A stretch of DNA of 44,085 nt, from positions 1 through 44,085 of the forward strand of contig NZ_LN811368.1 in assembly GCF_001006805.1 (NCBI RefSeq), given 5' to 3'. Below the pieces are notes generated by a model that made no database searches, was not told the origin of the DNA, and saw only the letters and a list, made by a program, of their open reading frames with translations. Origin of the DNA: Microvirga massiliensis (GTDB lineage Bacteria > Pseudomonadota > Alphaproteobacteria > Rhizobiales > Beijerinckiaceae). Positions 1 through 9,593 of the stretch are shown here, piece after piece. The position numbers and the translations under genes are program-made. Every line of letters begins with the position of its first letter. The stretch's first letter is position 1.

Positions 1-41
1 GGGGGGGGGCCATTAGCTTGGCCGTTCCCTGCCGGGTTTGC

Positions 42-126
42 CGGCGGTTGATCGTACCCGCTTCTGAGCGCATGCCCCAGCTGATGGAGCTCGAGCACCA
101 AGCCGTCGGCGGTTGATCGTACCCGC
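42..126. repeat. 20-bp direct repeat, two copies 65 bp apart
   Basis: A 20-bp sequence beginning cggcggttgatcg occurs at 42-61 and again, identically, at 107-126. The 65-bp offset and exact identity suggest a duplicated binding site or one unit of a larger array that may continue left of the window. Role unknown; iteron and oriT accessory-site readings are both possible. Confidence 0.7.
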
Positions 127-519
127 AGAGCCCATAGGAAGCCCAAGAAGTGCCTCAGACGCCGGCGCGGCTCCATCGGGCCAGGACGGCAACGGACGGC
201 CGCCAGAGAGCCCCGAAATCGGGGTTTCCCAAGGATCTACAGAGGATCAGCCGCTCGGACCGACGCGATCGGCCGGAGATCCACCTGGCGAGCCTCCAGG
301 AAGGCCCAGAAAGGACCAGGACGGCCAGAGACGGGTTCGGACGTCCAGAACTACCCGGATAGCGACGGAGCCCGTCAGAGGCTCCGAAATCGAGGGTTTA
401 CAAGGGGTTGAGCGGCGGCGCTTCAGTGTGGGTACGGCTCTAAATCCCATAGGGGTCGTGAGAGACGGCCTGCCCTCGAGGACGGATTCCTACAAAGGAC
501 GGCAGCGGCCCAGGACAGA

Positions 520-628
520 CCCACGGAGCTGCTCCCAGAAGGACGGCAAGGCGGATCCGAGCAAGGACGGAGCTCCCTAGACAGACGCCTGGTGCCCAGG
601 ATGCCCCACGGAGCCGCTCCCAGAAGGA
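520..628. repeat. 24-bp imperfect direct repeat
   Basis: Positions 520-543 and 605-628 share a 24-bp segment (cccacggag, one mismatch, gctcccagaagga) at an 85-bp offset. It belongs to a field of shorter aggacgg-like repeats covering roughly 180-780. This looks like a decayed tandem duplication. Confidence 0.55.
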
Positions 629-821
629 TCACAGAAGGCCCAGGAGGACGGTCCGCGTGGATGAACGGACGAAGCCCCATCCAGGCCCCGAAGAGCCTCC
701 CGGAGAGGACGCAGATGGCCCCCGAAGTTGGACGAAAATGCCCCAGCAAGACCGGACGATTGCCCAGCGAGGCGGCCCGGACAGGCCGCAAGGGGTCCCG
801 AAAAGTTGGAGGCTCAATACC

Positions 822-860
822 GTAGTTTTTGTGGGTCCCCTCGGACGCCCCAAAAACTAC
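822..860. repeat. Inverted repeat, candidate oriT hairpin
   Basis: Left arm 822-835 (gtagtttttgtggg) and right arm 848-860 (ccccaaaaactac) form a 13-bp stem with one unpaired T and a 12-nt loop. It is followed by a second small palindrome, tcggatccga, at 861-870. AT-rich stems like this near a relaxase gene are typical of relaxase or accessory-protein recognition, but a nick site is not recognisable by eye. Confidence 0.45.
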
Positions 861-1112
861 TCGGATCCGAGATCCGTATTTCGGTCCCTGACCCACTTCC
901 CGTTGCATCCCTTCCAGAGGTCATTGAGCCCGCCTTCGTGGTTTCATGACCCCGCCCACCTGCGTGGCGTCTCCACCGGCGTGTCGACTGGCTTCTGGAA
1001 CCGTCCTGTCCGACCTTCGTCGGCCTGCCGGGATGCTTGACCCTCTCGGGTCTCGGTTGGTGTGACAGGGACAAGCTGACCAGAATTTAAGGCACAGAAA
1101 ATACTCCCGAGC

Positions 1113-1130
1113 CGGCACCCTGCGGTGCCT
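1113..1130. repeat. Short perfect hairpin ahead of relaxase
   Basis: GGCACC at 1114-1119 pairs with GGTGCC at 1124-1129 across a 4-nt loop (ctgc). It sits about 280 bp before the relaxase start. There is no T-run, so it is not an intrinsic terminator. It may be part of oriT or an operator. Confidence 0.4.
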
Positions 1131-1408
1131 CGATCAGACGTCGGCCGGCCTGCGCCTGACCCTCTCGTCTTGGGCTCTCCCCGACCCTCGGATCTCTGAT
1201 TTTTGGTGCCTCATCGGACCTCTCGCGAGGTCCTCCCCTGGTCAGAACGACCGCACCGCGGTCGCCATATGAGCAGCGTCCGGAGCCACGCTGTTCCCCA
1301 AATTCAATTCGAAAATCCGAGGGATTTTTGCACTCCATTTTTGGCCCGTGCTGGCCTGAGGAGTCGCGGCCTGATAGAATACGGTCTCAGTCACCCAGAC
1401 CTCTCATT

Positions 1409-4400
1409 ATGTCCGTCACTACAAATCCCGGCCCGATCGTCCTCCTGACGCTGCGCGACCTCTCGCTGGCTCTGAACCGCGCGACGGCGCTTAATCCCTC
1501 GAAGGATTTTACGCGGGTTATTCCAAACCCATCCAAAGGCTATGTGCTCGGTGGCCTCGGCATCGCCACCGCCGGAAAATCCCTGCCCAGCCCGGTCCGC
1601 TACGGCGCAATCACCCTGACGCCCCGTCCGCAGGTCGCCCACATTGGCCAGTCGTCGGGGGTCAACCAGGCGCTGGGGCGCGCCTACGACCATCCCGGCG
1701 TGAGGTTCGGGGATCGCAGCAAGGGATCTGCACGACCTCTCTCAGCCGACGGGGCTCAGACCTTTCATTTCTCGCATTCGTATATCTCGAAGACCTCACC
1801 CATTCTCGAGCTGATCAAAGCGGCCCGGGGTGGCCGACGCTATTCGAACTCGAAGGCTACAGAGCATCTCCTCTACATCGAGCGAGACGGGGCGGCCGAG
1901 AAAATCGGCAAGGACAAGGAATTTCTGGAATTCGACCTTGACACCGAAGGAGACGAATTCGAGAAGCTCGCGAGAGCCGCAGCTGGAAGAAGCGCCGGGG
2001 GCCAACAGGACTACCTTGAACGTCCTGGCGCGGTCGAGCGCACCCCGGTCCACAATCTCAGCGACGACGAGCTCGACAAGCTCGAATATGCCTCATTTGG
2101 CAATATCGGCGACACGCTCGAGGAGCGCCGGCATTTTTGGAATGCCCTTGAAAGGTTCGAACAGGAACCGCAGGGCGATCAGGTCTCGATCAAGTTCGTC
2201 GATCATCCGGAGTGGTGGGAACTGGCTGTCCAGAACCTGCAGGCAGCGCCGACACATCTGAGGAGTGAGCTCGAACGGCAGGCTGCCGCCGGCGAGCCTG
2301 CTGATTTCAGGAAGAAACTCCCGACCCAAGCGGCTCTCGCGATCCATGAATGGGCTGTGGCGTTGGATCATGAAGCTCCTATCACCATTACACCTGGTCG
2401 TGGCGGCCGTATCCAAAATCGCATTATCGCGGAACTCCCCTGGGAGTTGGATGGCCGCGAGCGCCTCGAGATCGTCCGAAACTTCACGAACAAGCTGGCC
2501 GAGAAAGGTCTCCCATTCTGGGCCGTGATACACGCCCCGGACGACAACAACGACAAGCGCAACTTTCATGTCCATATCGTCTATTCCGATCGCCCCGCCG
2601 CTCGGATGAAGGACCCGGACAAGCCCAATGGCCCTGAGCTATGGGATTTTGAGATCCGGAAAGAGAAGGTTTACAAGAATTACACCCGAAGGGTCGTCCA
2701 CCCCTATGCCCAGAACAAGTTGCCTGAAGTCAGCGTAGGCAAGGAGAGTGACGCCTGGGTTCCAATCCTCCGCGAGCACTGGGAGAAGGTTTCAAACGCC
2801 GTCATGGAGCGGGTCGGGATCGCGAAGCGCTACGATGCCAGGTCCTACGAAGCGATGGGCATCCAGTTCGACCCGCTGAAGCACATCCCGTCCAAGACCT
2901 TCAATAAGGAGCGAAAGGGAGAGTTGACGGAGGATGGAGTCGCCCTCGCCCGGCGGCAGTGGCAGATCATGCAGGATCGTCTCGTCGCCGCTCATCAGAA
3001 GCGGGCTGCCCGGCGGCAGCGCCTCCTCGACGATATGGCTAAGAAGGCCAAGGCCGTTCTGGCTGAGAAAAGCCCGTACAAGGACATAGCGCTCACCGAA
3101 GCTGATCGTCTGATCAAGCTCATGAATCGGGTTGGCGCGCGGCTCACCTACGATGAGTTGCATCAGGACCTCGGGCGGCTGATCGTGGACCGGATTGCCT
3201 CTCGCCCCAAGCTGATCATTGATGAGGATAGGAGAAAGGCTGAGAAAAGCCCGGGCCGGACCAAATTGAAAGGTGGCCAGGGCCACGGTCAAACCACCCG
3301 GGCCCCTGAGGACAAGGGTGGTGCGACACAGCCGGTCGGGCCGGCCGCTCGAGAGGCCATGACGTTCTTGCTGGAGGTCTTTGGCCGGGCAGTTTATTTG
3401 GACGGGCAGTCCCGGACCCAGGTTGATCAGACTCAGAGCCAGCTGAACAACATCCTGAAAAGGCTCGATCACCTGATCGCGCATCCGACCCGGCATCCGC
3501 TGGATCGCCGCGATCCCGGCTTCATTGACTGGAGCATCGTGGATCCGGCCCCAGAGGTCATCGCCGAGCGCAAGCAGGAGAAGATGGACAGGGTGATAGC
3601 TGGCATCCAGTCCTATGTTGAGGCGGCCCTGCCGAGGATCCAAAGCCAGTTCGATGCGCCCTCCCCGGCTCCCGCGCCTGGACCTGTCTCTGCCCCTGCC
3701 CCGATCAATAAGGACAATGCTCCGCAAGGGCCGGCACCTCTGCGGGCGACCAGCGCACCAGTGCGGAATGATCCGGCGAAGAGTTCGTCGACCCGCTCTG
3801 CTGCTCCCGCGCCGACTTTGGCTCCAGCCCCGGCGCCTTCTGTGCTTCGTGACCCAGTCCAGAAACCGGCAGACGTTGGAGCCGCCCAATCCCCTGCCCT
3901 CGGATCGCCTCCACCGGCCGCGCCGGCGAGACCTCTCGACCGAACCGAGCGGCCTCGCAAAGCCCGATTCCGGCCCGAGCCATTTTACAAGCCCGCGGAG
4001 AAGGAGCGGCCGCCCGCGGCTGCTCAGGCGAGAAATCCTGGCGCAACTCCAATTAATTCACCAGCCGCTGCGCCCGTTGCTGCGCCCGTTAATTCGGCAG
4101 TCAAACCCCCTGCCCCGAATAATTCGAAGCCGGCTGACGGAATTAAGGCGGGTGAACCAGGAAATTCCCGGAGCGCCTCCGGAGTTATTTCGAATAATTC
4201 GCCCGGTCAGGGAAATTCCGCGCCGGTGAACATTCCTGTCCGCGATAATTCGGCTGCTGCGGCCGCCACTCCGGGCTCGAGGGCCCCTGCCCCACAGACC
4301 GGGATCAATCCTAAAGGCCCGGCTGCTCCTGCAGCATTGTCGAGCACTCGACCGGCACCCGTGACCGCCCCGTCATCGGCGCCAGCGGCCAAGCCTCAGG

Positions 4401-4834
4401 TTCAGCTCACGCCCGAGCCCAAGGCCCAGCCGGGAGCCGCTTCGGAGCCCAAGAAGGAGCCTGCTCCGGTCAGGACTGCCCCGGCGCCGACACCTCAACC
4501 CGTGCCCGCGCAGCCAGGCCGCCCGGCCGGCAAGGACGATGCGCGACCCGCATCCGCGACGAAGCCAGCTGTTACCCCGGCGCCAGTCGCGCCTCTACGC
4601 CCAACGCTCAATCCGGCTCCTGTCGCACCCCAACGGCCGGCTGCCCCAGCACCCGCCCCTACGCGAGTGCTCGAGCCTTCCGCGGCCAGACCGCAGCCGC
4701 AAGGCACGATCGTGGTCGGCAAGCCCCTGAATCCCGCCCCTAAGCCAATTGAGCCGATCGTGATCGACGCCAGGAAGCTGCCGAAGAAGAAAAAGGGCCG
4801 GGGCAAGGGACGGGACGACGGGCCCGAAATCTAG
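1409..4834 (+). CDS. MobA/MobL (MobQ-type) relaxase with long Pro/Ala-rich tail
   Basis: Predicted conjugative relaxase, which nicks oriT and stays attached to the 5' end of the transferred strand. The start is taken at ATG 1409 (1141 residues); the frame is open 27 codons further upstream and no clear ribosome site decides it. Residues about 117-150 (FHFSHSYISK, then RRYSNSK) resemble the N-terminal motif of the family and hold candidate catalytic tyrosines. Residues 387-389 are the HVH of the metal-binding motif (NFHVHIVYSDRPA), preceded by the family ELPWEL segment. Most of the 400 residues from about 750 on are Pro/Ala-rich and end in a basic KKKKGRGKGR stretch. Unusual features are about 115 extra residues before the family core and the very long tail. 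No type IV coupling protein or transfer apparatus is seen, so the element may be mobilisable only. Confidence 0.85.
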   Translation: MSVTTNPGPIVLLTLRDLSLALNRATALNPSKDFTRVIPNPSKGYVLGGLGIATAGKSLPSPVRYGAITLTPRPQVAHIGQSSGVNQALGRAYDHPGVRFGDRSKGSARPLSADGAQTFHFSHSYISKTSPILELIKAARGGRRYSNSKATEHLLYIERDGAAEKIGKDKEFLEFDLDTEGDEFEKLARAAAGRSAGGQQDYLERPGAVERTPVHNLSDDELDKLEYASFGNIGDTLEERRHFWNALERFEQEPQGDQVSIKFVDHPEWWELAVQNLQAAPTHLRSELERQAAAGEPADFRKKLPTQAALAIHEWAVALDHEAPITITPGRGGRIQNRIIAELPWELDGRERLEIVRNFTNKLAEKGLPFWAVIHAPDDNNDKRNFHVHIVYSDRPAARMKDPDKPNGPELWDFEIRKEKVYKNYTRRVVHPYAQNKLPEVSVGKESDAWVPILREHWEKVSNAVMERVGIAKRYDARSYEAMGIQFDPLKHIPSKTFNKERKGELTEDGVALARRQWQIMQDRLVAAHQKRAARRQRLLDDMAKKAKAVLAEKSPYKDIALTEADRLIKLMNRVGARLTYDELHQDLGRLIVDRIASRPKLIIDEDRRKAEKSPGRTKLKGGQGHGQTTRAPEDKGGATQPVGPAAREAMTFLLEVFGRAVYLDGQSRTQVDQTQSQLNNILKRLDHLIAHPTRHPLDRRDPGFIDWSIVDPAPEVIAERKQEKMDRVIAGIQSYVEAALPRIQSQFDAPSPAPAPGPVSAPAPINKDNAPQGPAPLRATSAPVRNDPAKSSSTRSAAPAPTLAPAPAPSVLRDPVQKPADVGAAQSPALGSPPPAAPARPLDRTERPRKARFRPEPFYKPAEKERPPAAAQARNPGATPINSPAAAPVAAPVNSAVKPPAPNNSKPADGIKAGEPGNSRSASGVISNNSPGQGNSAPVNIPVRDNSAAAAATPGSRAPAPQTGINPKGPAAPAALSSTRPAPVTAPSSAPAAKPQVQLTPEPKAQPGAASEPKKEPAPVRTAPAPTPQPVPAQPGRPAGKDDARPASATKPAVTPAPVAPLRPTLNPAPVAPQRPAAPAPAPTRVLEPSAARPQPQGTIVVGKPLNPAPKPIEPIVIDARKLPKKKKGRGKGRDDGPEI

Positions 4835-5016
4835 TCCAAGCAGGCATCCCAGGACCGGACCGCTCTGTTGGAGGCACAACACTGTGCTCCCATACATGGT
4901 CACGGCTCGGTACTGGGAGTCTGTCAGATGCCGGAAATCAGAACACGCCTGACGGCCGGCCACGGATCAGGAGCCGTCGATCCGGTGCAGTAAATGCGGA
5001 CCGAGGTAGAGTTACC

Positions 5017-5814
5017 TCAGGGTTCATCCATCTCGGTTTCGGGGCTGTTGAACTCTCGGGATATTTCCTCGGGCTCGACGTCGGCGGGTCTTGTCTGGAC
5101 GTTTCCAGTCTCGCCATGGCCGACATCTCCCCTTCCGGCCCCTTCCGCTTTTCCCTCGTCAGCTGTCTTCGTGCCTTGGCCTCCCTCCAGAGTTCCCGAC
5201 CTGGGATGTGCCTGGTCATCCCGAGCCGTCAGAGGGAGTTGCGCGTCGATCCCGGCATCCGTCGCTGAAGCACCCGACCGCCCGGCGGTCGCCCTGTCCG
5301 CTGGGGTCGGCGTACGGTTGCCGCTCCGGTCCGTTCCGGCCGAGACGTCCACGGCAGCGCCTCCGGCCGTCCCTTCAGTGCCTTCGCGGGGCTTGCTCAG
5401 CACGTTGGCGACGGCGCGCAGGACCTCGGCCATGAGTTCCCGGCCCTGCTGAGAGGTCATCATGGACTCGATGGACTGCATCCAGTTCGCCAGGGTGCCG
5501 CCCTCGGACCGGGTGCCCGATGCAGACCGCGGCCGGGAGGCCGCTCCCGCCCGGGCTGTTGCCGATCGTGACCGGGATGATGCCTGCTTCGATGCGACTG
5601 TTCTTTTCGAGGCGGCAGGGGAACGGGATCCGGACCGGCCTGACGTCGCGGTGCGGGACTGCCGCCCCGCGGCCTGGGACTTGGTCGCCGAACGGGAGGT
5701 TGCAGCCCGCTTCGTGCTGGAGCCCGACCTCTTCGATGCCTTGGATGATGACTTCCCAGGGGCCTTCCGGCCCCTCGAGGGCTGTTTTCCTCCGCTCCTT
5801 GGTGTTCTCGCCAT
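5017..5814 (-). CDS. Basic low-complexity protein, unknown function
   Basis: 265 residues. ATG 5814 has a strong ribosome site (GGGAGG, six bases upstream). Residues 1-105 are rich in Lys, Arg, Ser, Ala and Thr, recalling histone-H1-like or nucleoid-associated tails. About residues 105-140 form the only ordered-looking part (LANWMQSIESMM through VANVLSKP), probably amphipathic helices. The rest is acidic, Gly/Thr-rich and likely disordered. The gene converges on the relaxase gene with about 180 bp between stops. I do not recognise a family. DNA binding through the basic N-terminus is an inference from composition only. Confidence 0.6.
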   Translation of the reverse strand: MARTPRSGGKQPSRGRKAPGKSSSKASKRSGSSTKRAATSRSATKSQAAGRQSRTATSGRSGSRSPAASKRTVASKQASSRSRSATARAGAASRPRSASGTRSEGGTLANWMQSIESMMTSQQGRELMAEVLRAVANVLSKPREGTEGTAGGAAVDVSAGTDRSGNRTPTPADRATAGRSGASATDAGIDAQLPLTARDDQAHPRSGTLEGGQGTKTADEGKAEGAGRGDVGHGETGNVQTRPADVEPEEISREFNSPETEMDEP

Positions 5815-5931
5815 TGTTTCCTCCCTTCAATTGGACGCGCTGGATGCCGGCACGGGCCCGCCGTGCCATAGCGCAGAGATACTCCGGCACGGTCGAGTGA
5901 CAACTCCGTGCCGGATGACGATCGCCTGGTA

Positions 5932-6195
5932 TTAGGCCGAAGAAGTGAGACACGGGGTGGCGCGGAGCACCCGCTCAAGAGACGGCGGATATTTCTCCAG
6001 CAACCTGGCGGGGCGGATCGGACGCGGCACGAGATTGCCGCCGCAGTTCGGACAGATCCCACCCAGAGTGGCCTCTGCGCAGCCGGTGCAGAACGTGCAT
6101 TCAAAGGAGCAGATGCGCGCCTCCTCGCTGTCCGGCGGCAGATCGCGGTCGCAGCATTCACAGTTCGGCTTCAGGATCAGCATGTCAGCCCTCAT
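5932..6195 (-). CDS. DUF1272 family small zinc-ribbon-like protein
   Basis: 87 residues, matching the DUF1272 family. A MLILKPNCECCD opening is followed by DLPPDSEEARICSFECTFC and CPNCGGNL. Eight or more cysteines in CxC, CxxC and CxxxC spacings make a metal-binding fold likely. The ATG at 6195 lies inside the end of the OsmC-like gene, an 11-bp overlap that implies co-transcription and translational coupling. Family members often sit beside redox or small regulatory genes; no biochemical role is known to me. Confidence 0.85.
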   Translation of the reverse strand: MRADMLILKPNCECCDRDLPPDSEEARICSFECTFCTGCAEATLGGICPNCGGNLVPRPIRPARLLEKYPPSLERVLRATPCLTSSA

Positions 6196-6661
6196 GCGAT
6201 TGGGGATCCGGGAGACGGGTCTCGATCACGGTTTTCACCGAGTTCGCGAGGAAGCACAGTTCGTGCGCCCGATGATGCAACTCGGCCTCGGTCGCGCGAT
6301 CCGGGCCTTCGCCCGCATAGGTCACACGCGGGTTCAAGACGACACGCGTGACCTGCTTCTTTCCGCCGACCTCCTGCAACACGCCCTCCGCCACGTCCAA
6401 GTAGCATTCCACGACCAGACCCTGCTTGGCTGCCAGCGTGAGGAAGAACAGCATGTGGCAACTCGAGAGCGCTGCAACATAGGCCTCCTCGGGATCAACA
6501 TTCTCGGCAACCGAGTAGGGCAGCGGCACGATGTGGGGTGACGATGATGCGGGGATGACCTGCCCGCCATCGAAGATCCACCGGTGGCCACGACTATAGC
6601 GGTTGTCGGTGAAGCGGGCCTCACCCCGCTCCCAGGCCACCTCAGCGCTGAAGGTGCTCAT
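6185..6661 (-). CDS. OsmC/Ohr-family peroxide reductase-like protein
   Basis: 158 residues from ATG 6661, chosen over the upstream frame because GGAGGAG precedes it and the family begins here (MSTFSAEVAWERG). The two peroxidatic/resolving cysteines are at C68 (LSSCHMLFFL) and C136 (HELCFLANS), the canonical arrangement. Members reduce organic hydroperoxides in the cytoplasm using lipoylated proteins or thiols. First gene of an operon with the DUF1272 gene. The 288 bp upstream to 6949 hold no gene. Confidence 0.88.
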   Translation of the reverse strand: MSTFSAEVAWERGEARFTDNRYSRGHRWIFDGGQVIPASSSPHIVPLPYSVAENVDPEEAYVAALSSCHMLFFLTLAAKQGLVVECYLDVAEGVLQEVGGKKQVTRVVLNPRVTYAGEGPDRATEAELHHRAHELCFLANSVKTVIETRLPDPQSHEG

Positions 6662-6949
6662 CCCGGCTCTCCTCCCTGGTGCTAGGCACGTGTCGTCACG
6701 TGAAGCGCGCAGTGTCGCGCCCACTCCGTTGATGGGCAAGATGACCATAAGACATGACGAGACGGTGTGCCATCCGGCGAGATCGGTGAGTCCAAAGTGG
6801 TGTTCCTGCCGACCGGTGTGCCCTGATCGTTGTTCGACTCCTCCTGGCTCATGCTGCTATAATAAACTAAGGTCCCGCAACGTCACCAGGCGATCGCTGG
6901 CTTGGTCCGTGCCCTGGACCAGCAGCTTTCGGTTAACTTGGTGACCGTC

Positions 6950-8560
6950 TCAGCCCTGCATACATTCCGGGAGGCGGTTGATACTTGAGTCTGTGGGAAA
7001 TGCCGAAAGCGGTGCACAAGCCGGAAAGCCCGCTGCGCGTATAGTCATGGTGAAGCGTTCGCGCTCTCCGGCGCCGAGGCCCGGTTTTAAGAGCGCAAAT
7101 CCTTCGATCGAGAGGTTGGGGAACTTGGTAAGGGCTTCTGAAACGACTTGGTGTGCTTCTTCGACCTGCCCAAGCTGCGCATAGCTGCCCGCGATAATCA
7201 CGAAATCATTCCGGTTCCAGTCTTTGCGAGGCATTCTCATTCGATGTTGGAGAGCGCTCTCGTAGCGACCACCCATGAAGAATGCATACGCGTAATCGCG
7301 GTTCGCATAGTTCGGGAAGTTAGGGTTGAGCTTGATCGCGCGTTCCGCCGTCGCAACCTCCTCCTCGGATTTCCCGAAGCAGGCCGCAAAGCTGCTATAC
7401 CATGTCAAGATGTCGGCGGAGCTGGGATTGAGGGCCAGTGCTCGATTCAACTCGGCTTCCGCGCCTACCAGATCGCCGAGTTCACCGACCGCGTGCCCGA
7501 GGACAGGATGCGCGTCTCCATCCGACGGATCGGTTTCGACGGCGCGCTGGGCAGCGGCAATGGCCTTCTCGCGCCATGGCCGTTCATCGTCAGCCCACAT
7601 TGCCTCCAGCGTGTACGCCCAAGCGAGGCAGGTCCACGCGCGAGAAAAGCCTGGATCCTTCTCCGTTGCCTGCAAAAGGAGAGGAGTCGACTCGTCCACG
7701 CCTTCTCGTATCAGCTGGTGTTTCTTCTCGGTCGCAAGAAGAAACAGTTCATACGCGTTCAGGTCGGTTGGCCGCTTCCGCTTCACGTTCGCTCGGTCGG
7801 CGCTTGTCAATGCGCCACGATAGCTGGAAAGATTGTCGAAGGGGAGCACCGCAAGGACGGGCTTCTCCGTAGCTTGCGAGACAGGCCAGAGGGTCCACAC
7901 TCCTGCTGTTATAGCGGCCGCGGACCCGATCGCCGCGGCTATCCGCCACCAATAACGTTACGGGCTCGATCGCCCATTATGTAACGGCATCCGACCAGGC
8001 GATCCGACACGATAGGTGCGAACGGGACGCTCGATGTTTTTCACATGCTGCTCGCCCGCGAACGTCAGAGGCACATTGAGCTTGCCTTGCAGATGATCGA
8101 AGGCCGTGCCGGAGATGAGGACTCCACCCGGTTCAGAAAGCTGTTCCAGGCGCGCGGCGATGTTCACCCCGTCCCCGAGTAGGTCCTCTCCTTCGACAAC
8201 CACATCACCCAGATTGATTCCCATTCGTAAGACGATGCGATGCTCAGCCGGCACTTTCTCCTGTCGGGCTGCAACGCCCGCTTGAACCGAGAGAGCACAG
8301 GCGACCGCATCGACGACGGAGGCGAACTCAACGAGCGCGCCGTCGCCCATGAGTTTGACGATGCGACCCTCATGCTGCGCGAGGAGCGGGTCGATGACCT
8401 CTCGCCGGAGGTCTCGCAGGCTAAAGAGGGTGGCCTCTTCGTCTCGCTCGACCAGGCTCGAGTATCCAACCACGTCGGCAGCCAGGATCGCCGCCAGTCG
8501 ACGCTGCGTGCGTGCGCTCGGCATGGTGGGCTCCGTCGCAACCCCCATGTAGAAGACCAT
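6950..8560 (-). pseudogene. Class III adenylate/guanylate cyclase-TPR protein, broken
   Basis: Reads as one gene interrupted by an in-frame TAA at 7960-7958. The upstream part (8560-7961) is a class III cyclase domain (ILAADVVGYSSLVERDEEATL, LMGDGALVEFASV, GDGVNIAARLE). Continuing in the same frame after the stop comes a membrane helix (WWRIAAAIGSAAAITAGVW), then VLAVLPFDNLSS and TPR repeats to 6950. After FDNLSS the sequence jumps to the ADRANVKRKRPTDLNAYELF segment, so the roughly 100-130 residues normally between them are missing. The catalytic domain could still be made as a soluble 200-residue product. The start is uncertain: ATG at 8560, 8548 or 8524. Confidence 0.8.
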
Positions 8561-8757
8561 AATAAGAAGAAGCTGCTGGTCGACGCCGCCAAGGGCCGGA
8601 TAAACTGTTCCGACCTGCGGATGAGCGACTTGGCCGTGGCATTGCTCAAGTGCGCCTGCCCGACAGGTGCTAACCCTAGTGCCCCCCCAGAAACCGAGCC
8701 TGGATCCCTATTTCCGAACGACCTCAGTCCGATCGCGAGACCGGCCCCCAATGGTCG

Positions 8758-9378
8758 TCAGGGAAACATGGTCGTTTTGACCCGCCATAGGATCCCGTCC
8801 AGGGCCCGCCCCTCCTGATCTCGGACAACCCCTCCCTCAAGCCGGCCGAGTCCGACTGTCCGGAGCTCCTCCATGACCAGCACCAAGTCGCCCTGTTCCG
8901 GAGGCTTAGCCCGATCGACGAGCAATTGAGCGCCCTTGATCAGGAACGAATCGACATTCGCGATCAGGGAGGCATCAACAATCCGCTGGGTGTCGGTGAG
9001 GCCGTAGCTCTCTCCCGAATTCAAAACGAGATTGCTCGCCTTCAGGACCAGTTTGCCCGGGTTGGCCTGTTCGCGCTCCTTCTTGAGCTTCGCGGCCGCC
9101 CTCTGGCGGGCTTCCTGCCGGGCAGCCTCGTCGAGAGCCTCTTTAAGGGCCGTGACAGACGGCAGGCCAAAAGCCTTCGCGAGCGTCTTCAAGTCATCGG
9201 GCTGAGGCAGCCGGCTCCCGAGCTCGAGCTCCCGGACGAGCCACGCCTGCAGGTTCGCCTTTTGGGCGGCCTCTTTCTCGCAAAGCTCCCTGACGGACAT
9301 ATTCAAACCCTGGCGGTAAGCTTTGAGCTTCTGCCCGAACATCACCGCCGCGACCTCAGACGGGCGAACTTGCCCCAT
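8758..9378 (-). CDS. XRE-type HTH regulator with S24-like C-terminal region
   Basis: About 206 residues from ATG 9378; a start at ATG 9339 (second residue F of MFGQKLKAYRQ) is an alternative because GAGG lies upstream. The N-terminal 60 residues resemble a Cro/C1-type helix-turn-helix. A charged helical linker (EAARQEARQRAAAKLKKERE) follows. The C-terminal part (IKGAQLLVDRAKPPEQGDLVLVMEE, then GLGRLEGG and ILWRVKTTMFP) is reminiscent of LexA/UmuD S24 folds. I cannot place the usual Ser/Lys dyad, so it is probably not self-cleaving. It points away from the methyltransferase tail and helicase at 9594-12177 and is a plausible regulator of that cluster. Confidence 0.65.
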   Translation of the reverse strand: MGQVRPSEVAAVMFGQKLKAYRQGLNMSVRELCEKEAAQKANLQAWLVRELELGSRLPQPDDLKTLAKAFGLPSVTALKEALDEAARQEARQRAAAKLKKEREQANPGKLVLKASNLVLNSGESYGLTDTQRIVDASLIANVDSFLIKGAQLLVDRAKPPEQGDLVLVMEELRTVGLGRLEGGVVRDQEGRALDGILWRVKTTMFP

Positions 9379-9593
9379 CAACGAGCGCCAGAGCTGAAAA
9401 TGTCTCCTTATTGTGCCGAACCTGCAGGTTCTCTACTGAGGCTAGTAGCCAGAAGCGTTGAAGTGCGAAACACTTGTGTTGTGGCAAGTGCCGCGCCGCC
9501 GTTGGAGTTCCAGGATCCGATCTGTGGTCCGCCCTCCAATGAAAGTGGGTACTAGGCCACGTTCCCGTACCAAGGCTTCCTTGGTTTCGTCAC

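Larger units (their letters stand above)
1..1408. other. Gene-free region upstream of relaxase; candidate oriT area
   Basis: No convincing gene lies in this 1.4 kb. Open frames exist on both strands, but their translations are low-complexity Arg/Pro/Gly text, as expected of GC-rich non-coding DNA. The stretch is rich in degenerate short repeats built on aggacgg and cccagaagga, and it holds two inverted repeats listed separately (822-860 and 1113-1130). Relaxase genes of the MobQ type commonly lie next to their transfer origin, so oriT is a reasonable inference. I found no match by eye to the RSF1010 nic core. The window opens with nine G residues, which may be a contig edge. Confidence 0.4.

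Noticed and set aside
113..580. 155-codon open frame at the left end
   Set aside because: Low-complexity Arg/Pro/Gly translation over degenerate aggacgg repeats, with no ribosome site or family match.
2792..3889. 365-codon minus-strand frame inside the relaxase gene
   Set aside because: Shadow of the relaxase coding strand in high-GC sequence; no motif.
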